16,115 bases of DNA from Clostridiales bacterium UBA1389 (lineage in GTDB: Bacteria; Bacillota; Clostridia; Oscillospirales; CAG-382): positions 1 through 16,115 of the forward strand of contig DBQR01000018.1 of NCBI GenBank assembly GCA_002305335.1, in the 5' to 3' direction. A program made the position numbers and the translations under genes. The notes under the pieces were generated by a model. The model made no database searches. It was not told the DNA's origin and saw only the letters and a list, made by a program, of their open reading frames with translations. Shown piece after piece: positions 1 to 6,337 of the stretch (the first letter of the stretch is position 1; the number at the start of each line of letters is the position of its first letter).

Positions 1-4
1 ATTT

Positions 5-1042
5 ATGAAACAATTCAGAGCCGGCATAGTCGGCTGCGGCAACATCTTTCCCATGCACGCCGTCAGCGTAACCAAATGCGACAACGCAAAGCTGGTGGCG
101 GTCTGCGATATTAAGGAAGACAGGGCAATTAAGTGTGCCAAGGAATTCAACTGCAATTACTATACCGATTACAAGGATATGATTGAGAAGGAAAACCTCG
201 ACGTTCTTCATATATGCCTTCCCCATTATCTCCACCCCATAGTGGCGATATACGCCCTGGAACACGGGGTAAATGTGCTTACCGAAAAACCCATGTCCAT
301 CACCCTTGAGGACGCAAAGGCAATGATAGAAACTTCAAAGCGTACCGGGAAAACGCTCGGCTGCATCTTCCAGAACCACTACAACGCCGGCACGGTGCTG
401 GTAAAGGAACTGTACGAAAAGGGCGAACTGGGAAAAATAAAATCCGCAAGGTGTCAGGTTACCTGGAACAGGTCCGACGAATACTATTCCTCCAGCGACT
501 GGAAGGGCACCTGGGACAAGGAGGGCGGCGGCGTTATCATCGACCAGGCCATCCACACCCTTGATATGCTCCGTTATATTATAAATGAGGATATCGACTA
601 CGTTGACGCTTCCGTATCCAAGCGGGGTCACGCCAAAATTGACGTGGAGGATTCCGCCGAAGGAGTAATCAAATACAAATCCGGTCTGTTAACCGCTTTC
701 TATGCCATCAACTACTACTCCTGGGACGCTCCCGTGGAAATCGAAATCGACTGCGAAAACGCCCTCGTAAGGATGTCCGCCGACACCTCGGTGGTTAAGT
801 TCAAGGACGGAAGAACGGTCATCGCCGAAAGAAACCCCAATGAGAACTTTGACTACGGCAACGTCAAGTCCTACTGGGGGGTAAACCACGTTAAGCAGAT
901 TAAAAACTACTACCACTGCCTTGAAACCGGCGAAAAGCCCTTCATTCCCGTTGAGGAAGCCTACAAGACCCAGGAAATGGTGTGTGCCATTTACCAGTCG
1001 GGCAAGGAAAAACGAAAGATTTATTTAAATCAGGATAAGTAA
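5..1042 (+). CDS. Gfo/Idh/MocA-family NAD(P)-dependent oxidoreductase
   Basis: A 345-residue soluble dehydrogenase of the Gfo/Idh/MocA family, which oxidises or reduces sugars, inositols and related polyols using NAD(P). The N-terminal Rossmann fold starts at once with GIVGCGNIF (G10, G12). The family's EKP motif is E94-K95-P96, with K95 the expected catalytic lysine. The C-terminal alpha/beta substrate domain carries GGGVIIDQAIHTLD, giving D180 and H184 at the usual active-site positions. The length is normal for the family. The start is the ATG at position 5; its ribosome binding site lies outside the window, so upstream operon partners cannot be judged. The gene is closed by a hairpin terminator 11 bases downstream. 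The exact substrate cannot be read from the sequence. Family assignment is secure; the specific reaction is unknown. Confidence 0.93.
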   Translation: MKQFRAGIVGCGNIFPMHAVSVTKCDNAKLVAVCDIKEDRAIKCAKEFNCNYYTDYKDMIEKENLDVLHICLPHYLHPIVAIYALEHGVNVLTEKPMSITLEDAKAMIETSKRTGKTLGCIFQNHYNAGTVLVKELYEKGELGKIKSARCQVTWNRSDEYYSSSDWKGTWDKEGGGVIIDQAIHTLDMLRYIINEDIDYVDASVSKRGHAKIDVEDSAEGVIKYKSGLLTAFYAINYYSWDAPVEIEIDCENALVRMSADTSVVKFKDGRTVIAERNPNENFDYGNVKSYWGVNHVKQIKNYYHCLETGEKPFIPVEEAYKTQEMVCAIYQSGKEKRKIYLNQDK

Positions 1043-1052
1043 ACAAGTAAAA

Positions 1053-1085
1053 GCCGCTCTTGCCGAAATAGCAAGGGCGGTTTTC
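1053..1085 (+). terminator. Intrinsic terminator of the Gfo/Idh/MocA gene
   Basis: GCCGCTCTTGC (1053-1063) pairs with GCAAGGGCGGT (1071-1081) over 11 positions with two G-T wobbles around a 7-base loop. It is followed by TTTT. It lies 11 bases after the stop codon on the + strand. Confidence 0.85.
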
Positions 1086-1111
1086 TGTTGCGAAGGTTTA
1101 TTTTTTATGAT

Positions 1112-1160
1112 GCTACTCCTTATCCGTCAACCTGAGGTTACACCTTCTCAGAAAGTCGAA
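1112..1160 (+). repeat. Degenerate copy of the CCCCTCATCC hairpin repeat
   Basis: The stretch TGCTACTCCTTATCCGTCAA and what follows aligns base for base with the better-preserved copy at 4134-4187 (CACTACCCCTCATCCGTCAG), including the ACCTTC and AAGTCG blocks. The central hairpin has changed on both sides: AACC/GGTT here against AGCC/GGCT at 4154-4164, so pairing is kept. The 3' tail hairpin is lost. It sits in the 189-base gap between the dehydrogenase and the ZIP gene. A separate short CCCC-TAC-GGGG hairpin lies at 1205-1215. I see no gene in this gap. Confidence 0.55.
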
Positions 1161-1231
1161 AAATTATTCATAAAACAATTATCATTTCACCTTTAACACC
1201 CGCTCCCCTACGGGGCGTATTTAATGATATC

Positions 1232-2020
1232 TTATCCCAACGCTACATCGAGTATCATCATCAGAGTAAAGCCCAAGGCTACGCCGATGGTGCCGATGTT
1301 TGAATGTTCACCCTCCTGGGATTCGGGGATTAACTCCTCCACCACCACATAAATCATTGCCCCGGCGGCAAAGGCCAATATATAGGGAAGCACCGGTACT
1401 ATAAGGGAGGATATCAGGATTGTGATTATCGAGCCGATGGGCTCCACTATCCCCGACAATACGCCGTAGGAAAAGGCCTTCCGCTTGGAAACCCCGTTTG
1501 CCACCACCGGCATTGAGATTATCGCCCCTTCGGGGATATTCTGAAGGGCTATGCCTATTGTCAGGGCATAGGCGGATGCTAAGGAAATTGAACCGTCGGT
1601 GGCCTTGACCCCCGCAAACACCACCCCCACCGCCATCCCTTCCGGGATATTATGCAGTGTTACCGCCAGTATAAGCATTATGCTTTTACCCAGCTTGGTC
1701 TTTTTCCCTTCGGGCTTTTCGGCGTTCATATGTAAATGGGGTATCAGATTGTCAAGTAAAAGCAAAAAGCCTATCCCGGACAAAAAGCCAACGGCAGAGG
1801 GGAGCCAGGCTATTCCCCCCCGGGCTTTCGTCATCTCGATGGCCGGCATTATAAGGGACCATACGGACGCGGCAATCATTACGCCGGAAGCAAAGCCAAG
1901 GAGCGTTTTCTGAATCCGGGGTTTTATATCTCCCTTAAGCATAAATACCGCCGCAGCGCCCAAAGTGGTGCCCAGCAGGGGGATAACCACCCCTATTATA
2001 ATTTTCATGGTATCGCTCAT
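1232..2020 (-). CDS. ZIP-family divalent metal transporter (GufA-like)
   Basis: A 262-residue polytopic membrane protein of the ZIP family, which moves Zn2+ and related divalent metals (Fe2+, Mn2+) into the cytoplasm. The two signature metal-site helices are clear: HNIPEGMA at residues 123-130 and QNIPEGAIIS at 160-169. A short His-containing loop (HLH, 95-97) lies between helices 3 and 4, where ZIP proteins carry their variable loop. About eight hydrophobic segments fit the family topology. ATG at 2020 begins only 3 bases after the stop of the metalloregulator upstream. No strong Shine-Dalgarno is present, so translation is probably coupled; a second in-frame ATG lies four codons in. No convincing terminator follows. 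Metal specificity is not readable, but the neighbouring regulator implies metal-dependent control. Confidence 0.93.
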   Translation of the reverse strand: MSDTMKIIIGVVIPLLGTTLGAAAVFMLKGDIKPRIQKTLLGFASGVMIAASVWSLIMPAIEMTKARGGIAWLPSAVGFLSGIGFLLLLDNLIPHLHMNAEKPEGKKTKLGKSIMLILAVTLHNIPEGMAVGVVFAGVKATDGSISLASAYALTIGIALQNIPEGAIISMPVVANGVSKRKAFSYGVLSGIVEPIGSIITILISSLIVPVLPYILAFAAGAMIYVVVEELIPESQEGEHSNIGTIGVALGFTLMMILDVALG

Positions 2021-2023
2021 AAC

Positions 2024-2407
2024 TTAGCTTATTTCACCGTCCGATTGTTTTTTTACGAAATTTTTTATGGCGTTGAAGGTTTCTTCGCTTATGTCGTGTT
2101 CAATCTTGCAGGCGTCCTCAGAAGCGGTGTCCCGGCTTACTCCAAGGCGTAAAAACCATTCGGTCAAGAAAGTATGGCGTTCATAGGTTCTCTGGGCGGT
2201 TTCCCTTCCGATATCGGTAAGGGTTATATGTCCTTCCTCGTTTACCGCAACAAAGCCCCCCTCTTTAAGCAGGCCGACTGCACGGGACACGCTGGGCTTG
2301 GAAAAGCCCATATATTCCCCTATATCGGTTACCCTGACCGGCACCTCTTTCTGAGATAGGATATATATTGTTTCAAGATACATTTCGCCGGATTCCTGAA
2401 GATGCAT
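2024..2407 (-). CDS. DtxR/MntR-family metal-dependent transcriptional repressor
   Basis: A 127-residue metalloregulator. The N-terminal winged helix-turn-helix covers about residues 1-62, with VRVTDIGEYMGFSKPSVSRAV as the helix-turn-helix. The dimerisation and metal domain follows to the end, with no SH3-like third domain, as in MntR. Expected metal ligands are present: M9 (MYLETIY), H78 (ERHTFL), C100, E103 and H104 (ACKIEHDIS). M9 and C100 match the Met10/Cys102 pattern of iron-sensing DtxR rather than the Asp8/Glu99 of Bacillus MntR. The DtxR ancillary-site residues are not conserved. The gene has a strong AGGAGGCGG ribosome site and a consensus promoter, and sits 3 bases before the ZIP transporter that it probably represses. 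Iron versus manganese sensing is inference. Confidence 0.92.
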   Translation of the reverse strand: MHLQESGEMYLETIYILSQKEVPVRVTDIGEYMGFSKPSVSRAVGLLKEGGFVAVNEEGHITLTDIGRETAQRTYERHTFLTEWFLRLGVSRDTASEDACKIEHDISEETFNAIKNFVKKQSDGEIS

Positions 2408-2431
2408 TAAACCGCCTCCTTCTTCTTATTG

Positions 2432-2460
2432 ATATTAGCACGAAAAGGGAAATAATGCAA
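2432..2460 (-). promoter_or_regulatory. Sigma-A promoter of the metalloregulator-ZIP operon
   Basis: Read on the minus strand, TTGCAT (2460-2455) and TAATAT (2437-2432) are separated by exactly 17 bases, about 25 bases before the ATG of the regulator. I could not recognise a clear palindromic operator for the repressor around it. Confidence 0.75.
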
Positions 2461-2593
2461 GTGAATATTAGGAACTTTTTCATACAGCCACCCCTGTTCA
2501 GATTATGACGGCAGCATTATTTTAGTTATCGGCATATGTATTTTTTGTTATAAAATATCCAAAAATGAAATATAAAATTGGGCAAAGGATATA

Positions 2594-2622
2594 TTGACAC
2601 TTTTCTGTCGTTGAGGTATAAT
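2594..2622 (+). promoter_or_regulatory. Consensus sigma-A promoter for the glycine riboswitch transcript
   Basis: TTGACA (2594-2599) and TATAAT (2617-2622) are both perfect and 17 bases apart. The predicted transcription start at about 2629 lies just before the riboswitch. Such a strong promoter fits a gene whose output is set by attenuation. Confidence 0.92.
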
Positions 2623-2650
2623 CCCTATATCAATACGGGATGAAGGATTT

Positions 2651-2800
2651 GGGAGAAGGCTTTTTGGTAAGCTACCGAAGGGGTTATACTCTCAGGTAAA
2701 AGGACTGAATCCGGACCGGGCTCTGGAAAGCGTAAAGCACCGACGAGGCAATCGGCATATAATATGCCGAGCATCTTTCAGGTTAGATAACAGAGTGCGC
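2651..2800 (+). promoter_or_regulatory. Tandem glycine riboswitch
   Basis: The first aptamer (about 2651-2732) shows the hallmark blocks in order: GGGAGAAGGC, a GGTA/TACC hairpin, CCGAAGGGG (2675-2683), CTCAGGTAAAAGGAC (2691-2705) and GCTCTGGAAAG. The second, more divergent aptamer (about 2735-2800) has GCACCGACGAGGCAA, a perfect 8-bp hairpin TCGGCATA/TATGCCGA (2752-2770), then CTTTCAGG and CAGAG. Its closing helix pairs GCAC (2737-2740) with GTGC (2795-2798). These same bases form the 5' arm of the terminator that follows, so glycine binding should prevent termination and turn the gene on. Glycine riboswitches are known upstream of TRIC/UPF0126 genes, which supports the call. The switch direction is inferred from the overlap. 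Confidence 0.9.
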
Positions 2801-2824
2801 TTGTTTTCGGCGTACTCTTTTTTT
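2793..2824 (+). terminator. Riboswitch-controlled intrinsic terminator
   Basis: GAGTGCGC (2793-2800) pairs fully, with one G-T wobble, with GCGTACTC (2810-2817) around a 9-base loop, followed by seven T (2818-2824). Its 5' arm overlaps the closing helix of the second glycine aptamer, making the two structures mutually exclusive. It lies 30 bases before the TRIC start codon. Confidence 0.88.
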
Positions 2825-2854
2825 GCCTTCAAATAATTTTGTCGGGGTGTCTTT

Positions 2855-3505
2855 ATGCTTGTTTTTGTGTTTGTGCTTGAAATTATAGGCACGGTTTCCT
2901 TTGCCATATCCGGCGCCGTGGTAGGTTTGCAGAAAAACATGGATGTTTTCGGGGTATCAATCCTTGGACTGACCACCGCCACCGGAGGAGGGGTCATACG
3001 GGATTTGATTTTAGGTAATTTCCCGCCGGTGGCCTTCAGAATTCCGGCTTACGCCATTACCGCCATCTGTGTTTCTCTTGTATGCTTTCTGCCGGCGGTA
3101 AGGAAAGTGGTGTTAAGCAATAAAAACTTCTACAACAAGGTGCTGCTTATAACCGATTCGGCGGGGCTGGGGCTGTTTGCGGTTATCGGGGTTAAAATCG
3201 CCATGGAGGCGGCGGTAAGCCGGAATCTGTTTATGACGGTGTTTGTGGCAACCATGACCGCCGTGGGGGGCGGGATTATGAGGGACCTGCTGGCGGGGGA
3301 TGTCCCCTTTATACTTATGAAGCATATCTATGCGGTGGCGGCCATCGCAGGAGCGGTGGTGTGCGCTTTGTGCTGGGATGTGCTGGGGAACAACCTTTCA
3401 ATGATATTAGGTGCGGCCGTGGTGTTTGCCATAAGATTGCTGTCCGCCCATTACAAATGGAATCTCCCCAGGGCGCAGTCTGCCGAAAACAATGTAAAGT
3501 TATGA
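2855..3505 (+). CDS. TRIC/UPF0126 family membrane protein (putative glycine or cation channel/transporter)
   Basis: A 216-residue integral membrane protein made of two similar three-helix halves, each with the family's glycine-rich signature. The first is ATGGGVIRD at residues 42-50 and the second AVGGGIMRD at 136-144. A seventh hydrophobic segment lies near the C-terminus (about 180-197). This is the bacterial TRIC/UPF0126 (YicG-like) family. Eukaryotic TRIC proteins are intracellular cation channels. For bacterial members under glycine riboswitches a role in glycine movement has been proposed, and that matches the leader here. The ATG at 2855 follows a modest GGGGTG ribosome site (2844-2849). 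The stop overlaps the next start by 4 bases (ATGA), so the downstream kinase-like gene shares its glycine-responsive transcript. Direction of transport and true substrate are not shown by the sequence. Confidence 0.93.
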   Translation: MLVFVFVLEIIGTVSFAISGAVVGLQKNMDVFGVSILGLTTATGGGVIRDLILGNFPPVAFRIPAYAITAICVSLVCFLPAVRKVVLSNKNFYNKVLLITDSAGLGLFAVIGVKIAMEAAVSRNLFMTVFVATMTAVGGGIMRDLLAGDVPFILMKHIYAVAAIAGAVVCALCWDVLGNNLSMILGAAVVFAIRLLSAHYKWNLPRAQSAENNVKL

Positions 3506-4026
3506 AGATTGCGATTATAGGTTATTCCGGAAGCGGAAAATCCACCCTTGCGGAAATTATAGGCAAAAAATATAGTATTCCCGTTTTGCATCTTGACAAA
3601 GTGAATTTCCTCCCCGGCTGGGTTGAAAGAAATATCGATGAATCAAGGCGGATTGCGGAGGAATTCATGAAAAAGGATTCATGGGTTATCGACGGGAATT
3701 ACGGTAAATTTTTTCAAAAAGAACGGCTTGAGGCAGCGGACAGGATTATCTTTTTGGATTTCAACCGGTTTTCCTGCCTTCTGCGGGCTTACCGGAGATA
3801 TATAATACATAAAGGCAAAACCCGTTCCTCCGCGGCGGAAGGCTGTATTGAAAAGTTTGACGGGGTATTTATCAGGTGGATTCTTGCCGACGGCAGGACA
3901 AAGGCAAAAAGGGATTATTTCAAAAGCGTTTTGAAAATGCACGGTCATAAGACGGTGGTTATAAAAAACCAACGTCAGCTGGATTTGTTTTTGAACAGAC
4001 GGATGGATTATTATGTGATGGGATGA
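3502..4026 (+). CDS. Small P-loop NTPase, kinase-like (FlaR/topology-modulation type)
   Basis: A 174-residue protein with an immediate Walker A motif, GYSGSGKST (residues 7-15, K13). It then has VLHLDKVNFLPGW (28-40) and SWVIDGNY (60-67), the pattern of the adenylate-kinase-like proteins annotated as 'topology modulation' or FlaR proteins. No biochemical role is established for this group; they probably phosphorylate a small molecule. I chose ATG 3502 because it overlaps the TRIC stop codon (ATGA) and places the P-loop at the N-terminus, where this family has it. The open frame extends upstream to 3361 only because it runs antiphase through the TRIC gene. Co-transcription with the riboswitch-controlled TRIC gene suggests glycine-responsive expression. 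Confidence 0.85.
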   Translation: MKIAIIGYSGSGKSTLAEIIGKKYSIPVLHLDKVNFLPGWVERNIDESRRIAEEFMKKDSWVIDGNYGKFFQKERLEAADRIIFLDFNRFSCLLRAYRRYIIHKGKTRSSAAEGCIEKFDGVFIRWILADGRTKAKRDYFKSVLKMHGHKTVVIKNQRQLDLFLNRRMDYYVMG

Positions 4027-4046
4027 GTTATTATCACTATAAAACC

Positions 4047-4197
4047 CCGCCGGAGGCGGATTTCATCCGACCGAAGGTGATTTCATCCACAGCGAAAGCT
4101 GTGGATACGATTTTACTTCTTTCCCGGATTTGCAACACTACCCCTCATCCGTCAGCCTGCGGCTGACACCTTCCCCGGAAGTCGGAAGGCTTTTTTT
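4047..4197 (+). repeat. Hairpin array plus composite repeat unit (copy U1)
   Basis: This fills most of the 335-base gap between the kinase gene and groEL; no gene is seen there. Short hairpins alternate with a conserved GATTTCATCC-type spacer: CCGCC-GGA-GGCGG (4047-4059), ACC-GAA-GGT (4070-4078), and a perfect 9-bp stem ATCCACAGC/GCTGTGGAT with a GAAA loop (4085-4106). Then comes CACTACCCCTCATCC, a 7-bp hairpin GTCAGCC-TGC-GGCTGAC (4151-4167), ACCTTCCCC, and a tail stem CCTTCC/GGAAGG (4169-4189) followed by T7 (4191-4197). The last stem may double as the terminator for the upstream gene. Related units lie at 11011-11116 and 11117-11220. Confidence 0.8.
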
Positions 4198-4296
4198 GTC
4201 CGCCCCTACGGCATTTACCTTGTATTACCATTTCAAACGATTGGACAAAACCTTTAGGGTTTTTAACCGTTTCTCTTATCTTCTCTCTCTACACTG

Positions 4297-4326
4297 AAAA
4301 AACTCCCCGGAAAAACCGGGGAGTTT
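4297..4326 (-). terminator. Intrinsic terminator of groES-groEL
   Basis: On the minus strand, an 11-bp perfect stem (AAACTCCCCGG with its complement, 4316-4326 and 4300-4310) around a 5-base loop runs into a T-run (complement of 4297-4302). It lies about 35 bases after the groEL stop. A second half-copy of the arm (CGGGGAG then T7 on the + strand, 4347-4360) lies between it and the stop. Confidence 0.9.
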
Positions 4327-4361
4327 GCTGTGACTTCCTGAAAAATCGGGGAGTTTTTTTA

Positions 4362-5984
4362 TTAATACATTCCTCCGCCCATGCCGGGGTTGGCGGGCGC
4401 GGGGTTTTCTTCCTTCTTGTCGGCTACCAGGGCTTCGGTGGTAAGCACCATGGAAGCGATGGATGCGGCGTTCTGGAGGGCGCAGCGGGTGACTTTAACC
4501 GGGTCGATTATACCCGCTTTAACCATGTCAACGAAGGATTCGTTGTAGGCGTCAAAACCTACTCCCTTCCTGGACTTTTTAATCTTGTCAACTATTACGC
4601 TGCCTTCGAAGCCGGCGTTTTCGGCAATCTGCCTTAAGGGTTCCTCAAGGGCTCTCAGCACGATCTTGACACCGGTCTTTTCGTCCCCTTCGGTGGTCTT
4701 AAGGAGTTTTTCCGCTTCGGGGATGGCGTTTACATAGGCAACGCCGCCGCCGGCAACAAAGCCTTCCTCAACCGCGGCTCTGGTGGCGTTGAGGGCGTCT
4801 TCTATGCGGAGCTTCTTTTCCTTCATTTCGGTTTCGGTGGCGGCACCCGCTTTGATTACCGCAACACCGCCGGCAAGCTTGGCAAGGCGTTCCTGAAGTT
4901 TTTCCCTGTCGAAGTCGCTGGTGGTTACCTCGATGGCGGCCTTAATCTGGGCGGTGCGGGCTTTAATGTCTTCCTTGTCGCCGGCGCCGTCGACTATAAT
5001 GGTGTTTTCCTTGGTAACCTTGACCTGTTTTGCCCTGCCCAGCTGGTTAAGGGTGGTTTCCTTGAGCTCAAAGCCCAGTTCGGTGGAAATTACCTGACCG
5101 CCGGTGAGGATGGCGATATCCTGGAGCATTTCCTTTCTCCTGTCGCCGAAGCCGGGGGCTTTAACCGCAACGCAGGTAAAGGTTCCCCTTAAGCGGTTTA
5201 CGATAAGGGTTGAAAGGGCTTCCCCTTCCACGTCCTCTGCGATTATAAGGAGCTTTTTGCCCGCCTGAACGATCTGTTCAAGGACGGGAAGTATTTCCTG
5301 AATATTAGAAATTTTTTTGTCGGTTATGAGTATAAGGGGGTCGTCAAGGACGGCTTCCATTTTTTCGGTATCGGTTACCATGTAGGGGGTTACATAACCC
5401 CGGTCGAACTGCATTCCCTCAACCAGATCGTAGTAGGTTTCGGCGGTCTTGGATTCCTCCACGGTGATAACCCCTTCCGCGGTAACCTTTTCCATGGCTT
5501 CGGCGATAATGCGGCCGATTTCCTCGTCGCTGGAGGAGATGGTGCCTATGCGGGCAATATCCTCGGTGGAGTTAACCGAAATCGAGGATGCGGTGATGGC
5601 TTTGACAGCCGCGTCCACGGCCTTCTGAATACCCTTCTTAACCACCATGGGGTTTGCCCCGGCGGTTATGTTCTTCATGCCTTCACGGATGAAAGCCTGA
5701 GCCAACAGGGTGGCGGTGGTGGTGCCGTCGCCGGCGACGTCGTTGGTCTTGGTGGCGACTTCGCACACAAGACGGGCGCCCATGTTTTCGAAAGCGTCGT
5801 CAAGCTCTATTTCCTTTGCTATGGTTACGCCGTCATTGGTGATAAGCGGGGAGCCGAACTTCTTGTCAAGCACCACGTTTCTCCCTTTGGGACCCAAGGT
5901 TACCTTAACGGTGTCGGCAAGCTTGTCGATTCCCTTTAATAACGCATCCCTTGCGTCAATTCCGTTTTTAAGTTCTTTTGCCAT
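4362..5984 (-). CDS. groEL: Chaperonin GroEL (Hsp60)
   Basis: A 540-residue group I chaperonin subunit, full length for the family. It forms the double-ring cage that folds proteins in the cytoplasm with GroES and ATP. The equatorial ATP site is intact: LGPKGRNV at 30-37, NDGVTIAKEIEL at 50-61 (D51), and AGDGTTTA at 84-91 (D86). VAGGGVAYVNA is near the C-terminal ATP-contacting segment. The protein ends in the Gly-Met tail PGMGGGMY typical of GroEL. The ATG at 5984 has a strong GGAGGG ribosome site (5995-6000). groES ends 16 bases upstream, so the two form one operon with the terminator at 4297-4326. Confidence 0.99.
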   Translation of the reverse strand: MAKELKNGIDARDALLKGIDKLADTVKVTLGPKGRNVVLDKKFGSPLITNDGVTIAKEIELDDAFENMGARLVCEVATKTNDVAGDGTTTATLLAQAFIREGMKNITAGANPMVVKKGIQKAVDAAVKAITASSISVNSTEDIARIGTISSSDEEIGRIIAEAMEKVTAEGVITVEESKTAETYYDLVEGMQFDRGYVTPYMVTDTEKMEAVLDDPLILITDKKISNIQEILPVLEQIVQAGKKLLIIAEDVEGEALSTLIVNRLRGTFTCVAVKAPGFGDRRKEMLQDIAILTGGQVISTELGFELKETTLNQLGRAKQVKVTKENTIIVDGAGDKEDIKARTAQIKAAIEVTTSDFDREKLQERLAKLAGGVAVIKAGAATETEMKEKKLRIEDALNATRAAVEEGFVAGGGVAYVNAIPEAEKLLKTTEGDEKTGVKIVLRALEEPLRQIAENAGFEGSVIVDKIKKSRKGVGFDAYNESFVDMVKAGIIDPVKVTRCALQNAASIASMVLTTEALVADKKEENPAPANPGMGGGMY

Positions 5985-6000
5985 ATCTTATAAACCCTCC

Positions 6001-6288
6001 TTATTCTACTATGCAGAGTATGTCGTTCTGGCGGACTACAAGGTATTCTTCGCCCTCGACTTTAACCTCGGTGCCTGAATACTTGCTTATAATTACCTTG
6101 TCGCCTGCTTTTACTTCCATAGGCACAAGGTTGCCCTTGTCGTCCCGTCCGCCGGGACCTACTTCGATAACGTAAGCGAACTGGGGTTTTTCCTTTGCGG
6201 AACCGGCAAGCACAATGCCGCTTTTTGTGGTTTCTTCGGCTTCAGCCATCTTAATGACGATTCTGTCGCCAAGTGGTTTTAATTTCAT
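6001..6288 (-). CDS. groES: Co-chaperonin GroES (Hsp10)
   Basis: A 95-residue co-chaperonin that caps the GroEL ring as a heptamer. The family opening LKPLGDRIVIKMAEAEETT is present, as are the mobile loop around residues 16-33 (TKSGIVLAG), the GPGG turn (VGPGGRDD) and the C-terminal VRQNDILCIVE. The ATG at 6288 is preceded by AGGAGG. Only 49 bases separate it from the stop of the recombinase gene upstream. In that gap I find neither a convincing sigma-A promoter nor the CIRCE operator (TTAGCACTC with its inverted partner) normally found before groES in Firmicutes. Transcription may come from further upstream, through the recombinase gene, or from a weak promoter. Confidence 0.98.
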   Translation of the reverse strand: MKLKPLGDRIVIKMAEAEETTKSGIVLAGSAKEKPQFAYVIEVGPGGRDDKGNLVPMEVKAGDKVIISKYSGTEVKVEGEEYLVVRQNDILCIVE

Positions 6289-6337
6289 ACTTTTTTCCTC
6301 CTGTACTGTAATATATTTTATTCATTGAATAATCCTA

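Noticed and set aside
2692..2997. 101-residue minus-strand ORF over the riboswitch and TRIC start
   Set aside because: It is antisense to a structured leader and a clear gene, has an unlikely composition, and has no recognisable domain.
3361..3501. N-terminal extension of the P-loop protein by 47 residues
   Set aside because: It overlaps the TRIC gene in another frame, lacks P-loop-family similarity, and ATG 3502 overlaps the TRIC stop in the typical coupled way.
6289..6337. CIRCE operator or heat-shock promoter before groES
   Set aside because: I looked for the TTAGCACTC inverted repeat and for a spaced sigma-A promoter on the minus strand and found neither convincingly.
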